36,420 bases of DNA. Source: Mesorhizobium helmanticense. GTDB taxonomy: Bacteria; Pseudomonadota; Alphaproteobacteria; Rhizobiales; Rhizobiaceae. Both the position numbers and the translations under genes were made by a program. The notes under the pieces are model-generated. The model was not told where the DNA came from. It saw only the letters and a list, made by a program, of their open reading frames with translations, and did not search any database. Shown here in pieces: positions 26,541 to 34,930 of the stretch. The stretch is taken from the NCBI RefSeq assembly GCF_003034915.1, contig NZ_PZJX01000013.1, positions 1 to 36,420 of the forward strand, given 5' to 3'. Numbering within the stretch: position 1 is the first letter of the stretch; the number at the start of each line of letters is the position of its first letter.

Positions 26541-27641
26541 ATGATCCGCAAAGCGCTCTGGCTTTCGGCGACTTCGGCATTGTTGGCTCTGTTCGCGTCC
26601 GGCGCTCATGCCCAGGACCGCGTCGTCAACGTCTTCAACTGGTCGGACTATATCGACAGTTCGATCATTGACGACTTCACCAAGGAAACCGGCATCAAGG
26701 TCGTCTACGACACCTATGATTCCAACGAAATTCTCGAAACCAAGCTGCTTGCCGGTGGCAGCGGCTATGATGTCGTGGTGCCGACGGCAAGCCCGTTCCT
26801 GGCCCGTCAGATACAGGCCGGGGTTTACCAGAAGCTGGACAAGTCGAAGCTGCCCAACCTTACCAATATGTGGGGTGAGGTGGCGGACCGGGTTGCGAAG
26901 TTCGACCCCGGCAACGAATACTCGGTCAACTATATGTGGGGTACGACCGGCATTGGCTACAACACCAAGAAAGTGAAGGAAGCCCTTGGCGTCGACACGA
27001 TCGACAGCTGGGATGCGGTTTTGAAGCCGGAGAATATCGCCAAGCTCGCAGGTTGCGGCGTTTACTTCCTGGATTCGCCGACGGACATCATTCCGACCGT
27101 GCTGAATTATCTCGGCCTCAAGCCCGACTCGACCTCTCCCGATGACCTTGCCAAGGCCACGGATCTCTTGCTGAGCATTCGCCCGTCGATCCGCAAATTC
27201 CATTCGTCGGAATACATCAACGCGCTCGCCAATGGCGACATCTGTGTGGCGGTCGGGTTTTCCGGCGACCTCTTCCAGGCCCGCGACCGTGCGGCGGAAG
27301 CCAACAAGGGTGTCGAAATCGCCTACTCCATCCCCAAGGAGGGCGCGGAGATGTGGTTCGATCAGATGGCGATCCCGGCCGATGCGCCGCATGTCGCCGA
27401 GGCCCACGAATTCATCAACTACATGATGAAACCCGAAGTGATCGCCAAATCCACCAACTATGTTTTCTACGCCAATGGCAACAAGGCCTCGCAGCCGCTC
27501 GTCAGCAAGGAAATCCTTGATGACCCGGGCGTTTACCCAACCGATGCGATGCTGGCCAAGTTGTTTACCGTGGGTCCATACGACCCCAAGACGCAACGTC
27601 TCGTCACCAGGTCGTGGACCAAGGTTATTACGGGACAATAA
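26541..27641 (+). CDS. potF: Putrescine-type ABC transporter, periplasmic binding protein
   Basis: The 366-residue lipid-free binding protein has a signal peptide (IRKALWLSATSALLALFASG, cleavage after AHA). The mature part follows E. coli PotF closely: VFNWSDYIDSSIIDDFTKET, then YDSNEILETKLLAGGSGYDV, YMWGTTGIGYNTKKV, FLDSPTDIIPTVLNYLG, FHSSEYINALANGDICVAVG and VFYANGNKA. The Trp, Ser and Asp residues of the NWSDY ligand site are kept. It should capture putrescine or a related polyamine and deliver it to PotH/PotI. It is followed by an intercistronic hairpin that may allow higher expression than the downstream membrane genes. Confidence 0.93.
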   Translation: MIRKALWLSATSALLALFASGAHAQDRVVNVFNWSDYIDSSIIDDFTKETGIKVVYDTYDSNEILETKLLAGGSGYDVVVPTASPFLARQIQAGVYQKLDKSKLPNLTNMWGEVADRVAKFDPGNEYSVNYMWGTTGIGYNTKKVKEALGVDTIDSWDAVLKPENIAKLAGCGVYFLDSPTDIIPTVLNYLGLKPDSTSPDDLAKATDLLLSIRPSIRKFHSSEYINALANGDICVAVGFSGDLFQARDRAAEANKGVEIAYSIPKEGAEMWFDQMAIPADAPHVAEAHEFINYMMKPEVIAKSTNYVFYANGNKASQPLVSKEILDDPGVYPTDAMLAKLFTVGPYDPKTQRLVTRSWTKVITGQ

Positions 27642-27651
27642 TAATCTGACA

Positions 27652-27680
27652 CGACCCCGGCGGCTGGGCTGCCGGGGTCG
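27652..27680 (+). terminator. Intercistronic attenuator-type hairpin after potF
   Basis: CGACCCCGGC (27652-27661) and GCCGGGGTCG (27671-27680) form a perfect 10-bp stem with a 9-nt loop, followed by AATTCTTC rather than a long T-run. It lies between potF and potG, where partial termination or 3'-end protection would raise binding protein over transporter subunits. Confidence 0.7.
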
Positions 27681-27711
27681 AATTCTTCAGGGGCAAGGGA
27701 CGGAGTGGGAC

Positions 27712-28851
27712 ATGAAATCGCTTGGCAGCATCCGCAGGGATTTTGCGCCCTGGAACGACCCGAACGCCAAGCCCTACATTCAATTCGAAAATGTCACCAA
27801 GAGGTTCGGTGACTTCACCGCCGTCAACAATCTGTCGCTGACCATCTTCGAGCGCGAGTTCTTCGCCCTGCTCGGCGCGTCCGGTTGCGGCAAGTCGACG
27901 TTGCTCAGGATGCTCGCCGGTTTCGAGGAGCCGACCGCCGGCCGCATCCTGCTCGATGGCCAGGATTTGCGCGGCATCCCGCCCTACCGGCGGCCGGTCA
28001 ACATGATGTTCCAGTCCTACGCCCTGTTTCCGCACATGACTGTCGAGAACAACATCGCCTTCGGCCTCAAGCAGGACGGCATGGCCAGGCCCGATATCGA
28101 AAGGCGCGTTGGCGAGATGCTGAAGCTGGTCAAGCTCGAGCAGTTCGCCAAGCGCAAGCCGCACCAATTGTCCGGTGGCCAGCGCCAGCGCGTCGCGCTT
28201 GCCCGCTCGGTCGCCAAGCGGCCGAAGGTCTTGCTGCTCGACGAGCCGCTTGGCGCGCTCGACAAGAAGCTGCGCGAGGAAACCCAGTTCGAATTGATGG
28301 ACCTGCAGCAGGAACTTGGCTTGACCTTCGTCGTCGTCACCCACGACCAGGAAGAGGCAATGACCATGGCCGATCGCATCGCCATCATGGACAAGGGCGA
28401 GGTGATGCAAGTGGCGACGCCAGCGGAAGTCTACGAGGCGCCAGGCTCCCGTTTCGTCGCCGGCTTTGTCGGCAACGTCAACATGTTCGAAGGCAAGGTC
28501 GCGCGTGGCGCGGCGGGTGCCGCAAGCATCGATGCCGGCAACGGCATCACCATCCGCACCGAGAACGCCGGCGATGCCGCCGCTGGCGCCACCGTCGCCT
28601 TCGCCATCAGGCCGGAGAAGATCAAGGTGTCGTCGAAGAAGCCGGCCGATGCCGTCAACGCCATCGAGGGCGAGGTGTACGATATCGCCTATCTCGGCGA
28701 CATGACTGTCTATCACATCAAGCTGGACGACGGCCATGTCGTGCGGGCGAGCGCGATGAACGCGGCCCGCGTCACCGAGGACCCATTAACCTGGAACGAC
28801 CGGGCCTGGGTTTCCTTCCGGCCGGATGCCGGCGTCGTTCTGACACGGTAG
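27712..28851 (+). CDS. potG: Polyamine ABC transporter ATP-binding protein
   Basis: ATG 27712 follows GGAGTGGGAC and gives 379 residues, matching PotG. The ATPase motifs are intact: Walker A GASGCGKST, Q-loop MFQSYALFPHMT, signature LSGGQRQRVALARS, Walker B LLLDEPLGALD and H-loop VVTHDQEEAM. A C-terminal TOBE-type domain (about 290-379) follows, with FAIRPEKIKV. It supplies energy for uptake by PotFHI. It lies 70 bp after potF and 9 bp before potH. Confidence 0.95.
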   Translation: MKSLGSIRRDFAPWNDPNAKPYIQFENVTKRFGDFTAVNNLSLTIFEREFFALLGASGCGKSTLLRMLAGFEEPTAGRILLDGQDLRGIPPYRRPVNMMFQSYALFPHMTVENNIAFGLKQDGMARPDIERRVGEMLKLVKLEQFAKRKPHQLSGGQRQRVALARSVAKRPKVLLLDEPLGALDKKLREETQFELMDLQQELGLTFVVVTHDQEEAMTMADRIAIMDKGEVMQVATPAEVYEAPGSRFVAGFVGNVNMFEGKVARGAAGAASIDAGNGITIRTENAGDAAAGATVAFAIRPEKIKVSSKKPADAVNAIEGEVYDIAYLGDMTVYHIKLDDGHVVRASAMNAARVTEDPLTWNDRAWVSFRPDAGVVLTR

Positions 28852-28860
28852 GGGACGAGC

Positions 28861-29832
28861 ATGTCGAACGCTGTAACCGCCGTATCAGCCTCCCCGGCAA
28901 CCAATGACGGCAAAACCGTTCCGGCGAGGCTGGTGGAGGCCTTCGTTGGCCGCCTGGTCATCATCATCCCCTATCTGTGGCTGCTGTTCTTTTTCCTCGT
29001 CCCTTTCATCATCGTCTTCAAGATTTCGCTGTCGCAGACGGCGATCGCCATGCCGCCCTACACGCCCGTGCTGGATTTCAGGGATGGCATCTCCGGGTTC
29101 TTCGCCGGATTTGGCGAGCTCAATTTCGACAACTACGCCTGGTTGACGCAGGACGCGCTCTACTTCAACGCCTATGTATCGAGCGTCATCATTGCCGGCA
29201 TCTCGACGGTGCTGACCTTGCTGGTCGGCTATCCCATCGCCTATGGCATGGCGCGCGCGCCGGCGTCGATCCGGCCGACGCTGCTGATGCTGGTGATCCT
29301 GCCGTTCTGGACATCGTTCCTTATCCGGGTCTATGCTTGGATCGGTATCCTGAAACCCGAGGGGCTGCTCAACCAGTTGCTGCTGTCCACCGGCATCATC
29401 AGCCAGCCACTGATCATCCTCAACACCTATACGGCGATCTTCATCGGCATCGTCTATTCGTATCTGCCGTTCATGGTGCTGCCACTCTATTCCGCCCTTG
29501 AGAAAATGGATCATTCGCTGATCGAGGCAGCCAAGGATCTCGGCTGCCCGCCGGCCAGCGCTTTCTGGAAGATCACTTTTCCGCTGTCGCTGCCCGGCGT
29601 CATCGCCGGTTGCCTTCTGGTGTTCATTCCCGCCGTCGGCGAGTTCGTCATTCCTGATCTGCTCGGCGGGTCGCAGACGCTGATGATCGGCAAGACGCTA
29701 TGGAACGAGTTCTTCGCCAATCGCGACTGGCCGGTGTCGTCGGCCGTCGCCGTCATCCTGCTGTTGCTGCTGATCGTGCCGATCATGCTCTTCCAGCGGG
29801 CCCAGGCGCGCGCCCAGGAGCAAGACAAATGA
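28861..29832 (+). CDS. potH: Polyamine ABC transporter permease
   Basis: The 323-residue protein has a short cytoplasmic N-terminus and about six transmembrane helices, beginning with LVIIIPYLWLLFFFLVPFII. The EAA loop that contacts the ATPase reads EAAKDLGCPPASAFWKITFP, and the length matches PotH. It forms the channel with PotI. The stop codon overlaps the PotI start (ATGA), which indicates translational coupling. Confidence 0.95.
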   Translation: MSNAVTAVSASPATNDGKTVPARLVEAFVGRLVIIIPYLWLLFFFLVPFIIVFKISLSQTAIAMPPYTPVLDFRDGISGFFAGFGELNFDNYAWLTQDALYFNAYVSSVIIAGISTVLTLLVGYPIAYGMARAPASIRPTLLMLVILPFWTSFLIRVYAWIGILKPEGLLNQLLLSTGIISQPLIILNTYTAIFIGIVYSYLPFMVLPLYSALEKMDHSLIEAAKDLGCPPASAFWKITFPLSLPGVIAGCLLVFIPAVGEFVIPDLLGGSQTLMIGKTLWNEFFANRDWPVSSAVAVILLLLLIVPIMLFQRAQARAQEQDK

Positions 29833-30647
29833 ACGCCACCTGGAGCCGTTTCAACATCACCTCGATCGTGCTGGGTTTTGCCTTTCTTTACCTGCCGATC
29901 GTCCTTCTCGTCGTCTTCTCTTTCAACGAGTCGAAACTGGTCACCGTCTGGGGCGGCTTCTCGACCAAATGGTACGTCTCGCTGTTTCACAATCAGGGCC
30001 TGATGGACGCTGCCTGGGTGACGGTGCGTGTCGGCGTCATTTCGGCCACGGTGGCGACCGTGCTCGGCACGCTGGCGGCGCTCACCTTGACACGCTACAC
30101 GCGCTTCAGGGGGCGGATGCTGTTTTCGGGCATGGTCTTTGCGCCGCTGGTCATGCCGGAAGTCATCACCGGCCTGTCGCTGCTGCTGCTGTTCGTCGCC
30201 ATCGGCATGGACCGCGGGCTGATGACCGTTACCCTTGCCCACATCACATTGACCATGTGCTTCGTCGCCGTTGTCGTGCAGTCTCGCCTGGTCACCTTCG
30301 ACCGCTCGCTGGAAGAGGCCGCGATGGATCTGGGCGCGCCGCCGGTAAAAACCTTCTTCCAGATCACGCTGCCCGTCATCATGCCGGCGATCGTGTCCGG
30401 CTGGATGCTGGCGTTCACATTGTCGCTCGACGATCTGGTTATCGCCAGCTTCACCTCCGGGCCTGGCGCCACCACGCTGCCGATGAAGATCTACAGTCAG
30501 GTCCGCCTCGGCGTGACGCCTGAGATCAACGCCGCCTGCACCATTTTGATCGCGATCGTCGCGGTTGGCGTCATCGCCGCGTCGGTCGTCAACAAGCGCC
30601 GCGAGGTGCAGCGGCAACTGGACGAGCAGGCCGCGCAACGCGGCTGA
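29829..30647 (+). CDS. potI: Polyamine ABC transporter permease
   Basis: I chose ATG 29829 (MNATWSRFNITS), which overlaps the potH stop by 4 nt; a longer in-frame start would lie inside potH. The 272-residue protein has about six helices, starting with SIVLGFAFLYLPIVLLVVFS, and the EAA motif EEAAMDLGAPPVKTFFQITL. It pairs with PotH as the second half of the transmembrane channel and ends the four-gene pot operon. Confidence 0.95.
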   Translation: MNATWSRFNITSIVLGFAFLYLPIVLLVVFSFNESKLVTVWGGFSTKWYVSLFHNQGLMDAAWVTVRVGVISATVATVLGTLAALTLTRYTRFRGRMLFSGMVFAPLVMPEVITGLSLLLLFVAIGMDRGLMTVTLAHITLTMCFVAVVVQSRLVTFDRSLEEAAMDLGAPPVKTFFQITLPVIMPAIVSGWMLAFTLSLDDLVIASFTSGPGATTLPMKIYSQVRLGVTPEINAACTILIAIVAVGVIAASVVNKRREVQRQLDEQAAQRG

Positions 30648-30652
30648 AAATG

Positions 30653-30673
30653 GGCCGCCACCTTCCGGCGGCC
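30653..30673. terminator. Hairpin between convergent potI and AsmA gene
   Basis: GGCCGCC (30653-30659) and GGCGGCC (30667-30673) pair around a 7-nt loop, followed on the plus strand by TATTCTCCT. It lies 5 bp past the potI stop and ends within the AsmA gene stop codon (30673-30675), so it separates the two convergent transcripts. Confidence 0.65.
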
Positions 30674-32523
30674 TATTCTCCTGAAACGCCGCGGCTTATC
30701 GGTGAGATGAACGGCGTGCTCCAGGTGCCGCCGACGAAGAACGACGACTGGCTAGGGCCCTGGCCGTTTGTCTGCGTCGCCGCCTGATCCGGCTGGATGA
30801 TGCCGCCGGATAGCGCCAGCCCCCGTCCGGCATAGGTTGCGATGCCGGAAAGCCAGAGCTTGTATTTCGCCGAATTGGCCTCGGCCTTGTCGATCTTTGC
30901 CACTCCGTTCGAAATGCTCGCCTTGAGTTCGGCTCCATCGATCGGCAGCGTTCCGTCGGAGACATCGTCGAGCGCGAAGAATCCGCCCTGTTCTGTGTGT
31001 TTGAGAAATGCCGGCAGATTGAGCTTGCTCAGCGCACCCTGGCCGAATGTCGCCGAGACCGAGCCGTCGGCATTTTCGAGAATGGAATCCCAGGTTCTGC
31101 CTGGTCCCTTGAGGATGACGGAGACGGTTCCCGTTCCGATCGGCACCAGCCGCGTCATCCCGGCTGCGGTGGCGAACGCGCCACCGTCGATATCAGAGGC
31201 AAGCAGCCTGATCTCGACCTGCGTCCCTTCGGGCTTGCGATCGAAACGAAGACTGCTCTGGATGTTGCCGCCAAAGGCCGATGCATCGGAAATGTCGAAG
31301 ACGGCAAGACCGTTCTTGACCTGGGCGGTGGCGGCGACGTCGGCAAGCTGGATGGCGCCCGCGGTGGCATGGGCCGCCGACAGCCTGAGATCGAGATTGA
31401 TCCGGTCGGCGAAGCTGGTGTCGATCTCGGCGGGACCGGTTCCACCAGTGGGCGCCAGGGGTGTGAAGGCGGAAAGAAACGACCACAGATCGAGCGTGTC
31501 GAAGGCGAGCGTCCCGGCGATCACCGGGCGCGCCTCGCCGAAGGAAAGATCCAGCGCGCCCATTCCCGGATTGTTGTCCAGGGCCAGCGCGGTGTTTTCC
31601 AGTTTGACGCGGCCGGCGGTCGCCGTCACCTTGCTCGAAACGGAAATCGAGCCGATTGCCGCACCCGGCGCGATGCCGGCCTGCGACCATTCGAGCACCC
31701 GCCTCAGCGAGGGTGCGGCAAATTTCGCCTGGCCGTCGAAATAGGCATTCTCGAACATGCTCGCTACGCCGTCGAAGGAAAAACTGGCGGGGGCCGCCTT
31801 GAATGAAAGCGTGATCGGCGCCGCACCCCCTGCAAACAGCACCAGCGGGTTCGGCGATGCGGCATCGATGGAGACGCTTTCGCCGCGCCAGATACCGGTC
31901 GCCGACAGCGTCGCATTGCTGTTCATGGCGGCCCAGTTCGCCTGGCCACTCAAGCTGCTCAGGATCTCGGTGTCCTTGCCGCCGATCGAGGTCACCACCC
32001 GGCCGTCCCTGAATTCCACCGTACCGAAAGGATCTGTCGGCAGCTTGCTCAGATCCGGCTTGGCGCGGTCGGCGCTGACCACTGCGCGAGCCGTGTCGAT
32101 CGAGCGCGTGATGCGCCCGCCCGAAGGTATGGCGGGCAGGAAAAGCCCATTTGCACCACGTTGAACCCGGATCGTCGGCCGCACCAGCCGCGCCGTCGAA
32201 AACACCACGTCGCCACGCAGCGCCGCCATGGCGGAGAGGTCGACCTCGACCCGTTCGGCTTCGATCACCGGCGGCGCATCGGTCTCCGTCCACTGGGAAA
32301 GAGTCACATCGGTCAGGATGGCACGAAAATTCGGCCAGACTTCGATCTGCGGCGCGCCGTCGATGGTGACCCTGAAACCGCTCCACGCACTCATCTCCCA
32401 GGCGATGCGGTCGCGCACGATGCGGGTCGAGGCGACGAGCGGCAGGGCGGCGACGACCAGCGCGATGACGAGGACGGCAACGCCGATCGCCCATATTCCG
32501 CGCCGGATCAAAGGTGATGCCAT
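30673..32523 (-). CDS. AsmA-family inner-membrane-anchored protein
   Basis: ATG 32523 (MASPLIRRGIWAIG) follows GGGGCAAT and places the single transmembrane helix (GVAVLVIALVVAALPLVAS) at residues 12-31; a GTG 20 codons upstream is less likely. The 616-residue product then has a large periplasmic, beta-rich region with AsmA features: GFRVTIDGAPQIEVWPNFRA near the N-terminus, and LRLSAAHATAGAIQLADVAA with a GTVSVILKGPG block towards the C-terminus. Family members form long lipid-transfer or outer-membrane assembly folds. The gene is monocistronic and convergent with potI. Exact cargo is unknown. Confidence 0.83.
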   Translation of the reverse strand: MASPLIRRGIWAIGVAVLVIALVVAALPLVASTRIVRDRIAWEMSAWSGFRVTIDGAPQIEVWPNFRAILTDVTLSQWTETDAPPVIEAERVEVDLSAMAALRGDVVFSTARLVRPTIRVQRGANGLFLPAIPSGGRITRSIDTARAVVSADRAKPDLSKLPTDPFGTVEFRDGRVVTSIGGKDTEILSSLSGQANWAAMNSNATLSATGIWRGESVSIDAASPNPLVLFAGGAAPITLSFKAAPASFSFDGVASMFENAYFDGQAKFAAPSLRRVLEWSQAGIAPGAAIGSISVSSKVTATAGRVKLENTALALDNNPGMGALDLSFGEARPVIAGTLAFDTLDLWSFLSAFTPLAPTGGTGPAEIDTSFADRINLDLRLSAAHATAGAIQLADVAATAQVKNGLAVFDISDASAFGGNIQSSLRFDRKPEGTQVEIRLLASDIDGGAFATAAGMTRLVPIGTGTVSVILKGPGRTWDSILENADGSVSATFGQGALSKLNLPAFLKHTEQGGFFALDDVSDGTLPIDGAELKASISNGVAKIDKAEANSAKYKLWLSGIATYAGRGLALSGGIIQPDQAATQTNGQGPSQSSFFVGGTWSTPFISPISRGVSGE

Positions 32524-32722
32524 ATTGCCCCGGTTGCTTCCATTCCGACAAAATCGCCCGATGGGTGTAACCCCAGTCGTCACTACGACTTAGGGCTGAC
32601 GCATTTCAAGTCTTTATGGCCCGGCGATGGCGTTTGCGCACATCCATCGCGGCGGGCTTAACAAAATCTTGCTCTGCTGCGCTGCGATATGCATAAGCGA
32701 CGGTGACCGTGGAGGAACGATC

Positions 32723-34699
32723 ATGGCTGCCGAAACACCACTCTGGACACCGACGCAGGACCAGATCGACTCCGCCCCGATGACCGCCTTCATGACGGCA
32801 GCCGAGGCGAAAACCGGCGGAACATTTTCTTCCTACGCCGACCTCCATCGCTGGTCGGTCGACGAGCGCGCGGCGTTCTGGGACCTGGTTTGGGATTTTT
32901 GCGGGATATTGGGCGACAAGGGGACTGGCGAGAATGCCAGGGAACGCGTCCTTGTCGATGGCGAGAAGATGCCCGGCGCCGCCTTCTTCCCCAACGCGAA
33001 GCTGAACTTCGCCGAGAACCTCCTGAAGAAAACCGGCTCTGGCACGGCCATCGTCTTTCGCGGCGAGGACAAGGTCGAGCGGCGACTGTCCTGGAACGAA
33101 CTCCATGCGCTGACCTCGCGCCTGCAGCAGCTTTTCCTGTCGCTCGGGGTGAAAGAGGGCGACCGCATTGCCGCCATGATGCCCAACATGCCGGAGACCG
33201 TCGCCGCCATGCTGGCGACAGCCTCCATCGGCGCCGTCTGGTCGTCCTGCTCTCCCGATTTCGGCGAGCAGGGCGTGCTGGATCGGTTCGGCCAGATCGA
33301 GCCCGTCGTCTTCATCGCGCCGGACGGCTACTGGTACAATGGCAAGGCCATCGAGGTCGCCGATAAGATCGCGGCCGTGGCGGCAAAGCTTCCCGGCGTC
33401 CGCAAGATTCTCATCGTCGACTATCTCGGCACCTCGGCCGACGTGGCAGTGACCATCGACAAGGCAGCGGCGCTCGAAGAGGCGCTTTCTCCCTTTGCCG
33501 CCAAGCCTGTCGCCTTCGAACGGTTGCCGTTCGCGCACCCGCTCTACATCCTGTTTTCCTCGGGCACGACCGGCATTCCCAAATGCATCGTTCATTCGGC
33601 TGGCGGAACGCTGATCCAGCACGTCAAGGAAGAGCGCCTCCATGCCGGCCTGCTCGACGGTGACCGCTTCTTCTACTTCACCACTTGCGGCTGGATGATG
33701 TGGAACTGGCTGGTATCAGGCCTGGCATCGGGCGCGACCCTTCTGCTCTATGACGGCTCGCCCTTCTATCCCGATGGCAACGCACTGTTCGATTTCGCCG
33801 ATGCCGAGAAGATGACCTATTTCGGCACCTCGGCCAAATTCATCGATTCCGTGCGCAAGGCCGGCCTCAAGCCGATCAACACGCATGATCTTTCCACCGT
33901 GCGCACCATCTCCTCGACCGGTTCGCCGCTGTCGCCGGAGGATTTCCGCTTCGTCTATGACGATATCAAGAAGGACGTGCACCTCGCTTCGATCTCCGGT
34001 GGCACCGACATCGTCTCCTGCTTCGTGCTCGGCGTGCCGACGGAACCGGTATGGATCGGAGAGATCCAGGGACCCGGTCTCGGCCTCGCCGTCGACGTCT
34101 GGGACGACGACGGTCACCCGCTCCGCCAGGAGAAGGGTGAACTCGTCTGCACGAAGGCGTTTCCGGCGATGCCGATCGGCTTCTGGAACGATCCCGAAGG
34201 CAAGAAATACCACGCGGCCTATTTCGAGCGCTTCGACAATGTCTGGTGCCATGGCGACTTCGCCGAATGGACCGCTCATGGCGGGTTGATCATCCATGGT
34301 CGCTCCGACGCCACGCTCAATCCGGGCGGTGTGAGGATCGGCACGGCGGAGATCTACAACCAGGTGGAGCAGATGCCGGAAATCCTGGAAGCGCTGTGCA
34401 TCGGCCAGGATTTCGACAATGACGTGCGCGTCGTGCTGTTCGTGCGGCTGGCCGCGGACGTCGAGCTCGACGCCGAGCTGGAAAAACGCATCCGCACGAA
34501 AATCCGCACCGGGGCGAGCCCCCGTCACGTGCCGGCCAAAATCGTCGCCGTCAGCGACATTCCACGCACCAAGTCGGGCAAGATCACCGAGCTCGCGGTG
34601 CGCGACATGGTGCATGGGCGCGCCATCAAGAACAAGGAGGCGCTGGCCAATCCCGAGGCGCTCGAATTGTTCCGCAACCTGCCGGCGCTGGCCGACTGA
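32723..34699 (+). CDS. acsA: Acetoacetyl-CoA synthetase (acetoacetate-CoA ligase)
   Basis: ATG 32723 follows GGAGGAACGATC and gives 658 residues, the family length. It activates acetoacetate with ATP and CoA, the step that returns polyhydroxybutyrate-derived acetoacetate to central metabolism. Acyl-adenylate-forming motifs are present: LFSSGTTGIPKCIVHSAGG (about 276-294), then FYFTTCGWMMWNWLVSG, GGTDIVSCFVLG, and the C-terminal IPRTKSGKITELAV with the adenylation lysine at residue 620. The FTTCGWMMWNW block and length distinguish it from acetyl-CoA synthetase only partly, so propionate or acetate activity is not excluded. Confidence 0.9.
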   Translation: MAAETPLWTPTQDQIDSAPMTAFMTAAEAKTGGTFSSYADLHRWSVDERAAFWDLVWDFCGILGDKGTGENARERVLVDGEKMPGAAFFPNAKLNFAENLLKKTGSGTAIVFRGEDKVERRLSWNELHALTSRLQQLFLSLGVKEGDRIAAMMPNMPETVAAMLATASIGAVWSSCSPDFGEQGVLDRFGQIEPVVFIAPDGYWYNGKAIEVADKIAAVAAKLPGVRKILIVDYLGTSADVAVTIDKAAALEEALSPFAAKPVAFERLPFAHPLYILFSSGTTGIPKCIVHSAGGTLIQHVKEERLHAGLLDGDRFFYFTTCGWMMWNWLVSGLASGATLLLYDGSPFYPDGNALFDFADAEKMTYFGTSAKFIDSVRKAGLKPINTHDLSTVRTISSTGSPLSPEDFRFVYDDIKKDVHLASISGGTDIVSCFVLGVPTEPVWIGEIQGPGLGLAVDVWDDDGHPLRQEKGELVCTKAFPAMPIGFWNDPEGKKYHAAYFERFDNVWCHGDFAEWTAHGGLIIHGRSDATLNPGGVRIGTAEIYNQVEQMPEILEALCIGQDFDNDVRVVLFVRLAADVELDAELEKRIRTKIRTGASPRHVPAKIVAVSDIPRTKSGKITELAVRDMVHGRAIKNKEALANPEALELFRNLPALAD

Positions 34700-34810
34700 A
34701 CATGGTTAACGAATTATCTCGCTCGAATTTACCTAGATTTCATGAGTGGTACACATTGGTAAATTTTCCGGCGCGCCGGTAAGGATTTGTTAAGGGCCGG
34801 CATCGATAGT

Positions 34811-34930
34811 CGTGCGTAACTTGAGGGAGAAATCCCGTTCCTCGACATCCCCAGAGGATCTGAATTCGCTCAAGCCCCGTTGTGACAGCAATCTCATTAT
34901 TCAAGGCGTCCTGTTGGACGCCTTTTCTTT
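34811..34930 (+). ncRNA. Candidate structured small RNA with strong terminator
   Basis: The 229-bp gap between acsA and the histidine kinase gene has no coding signal but folds well on the plus strand. CTTGAG (34820-34825) can pair with CTCAAG (34869-34874). Inside are GGGA-GAAA-TCCC (34825-34836), a stem with a GNRA tetraloop, and TCCTC/GAGGA (34839-34843 and 34854-34858) with a 10-nt loop. A single-stranded stretch (34875-34902) leads to the terminator. The two 34825 uses compete, so one base pair shifts. Upstream are an inverted repeat AATTTACC/GGTAAATT (34726-34733 and 34758-34765) and the palindrome CCGGCGCGCCGG (34769-34780). No clear promoter was found, so it could instead be the acsA 3' untranslated region. 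Confidence 0.4.
34903..34930 (+). terminator. Rho-independent terminator
   Basis: AAGGCGTCC (34903-34911) and GGACGCCTT (34916-34924) form a perfect 9-bp stem with loop TGTT, followed by TTCTTTATT. It is strong on the plus strand and overlaps the stop codon of the convergent kinase gene (34929-34931). Confidence 0.9.
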
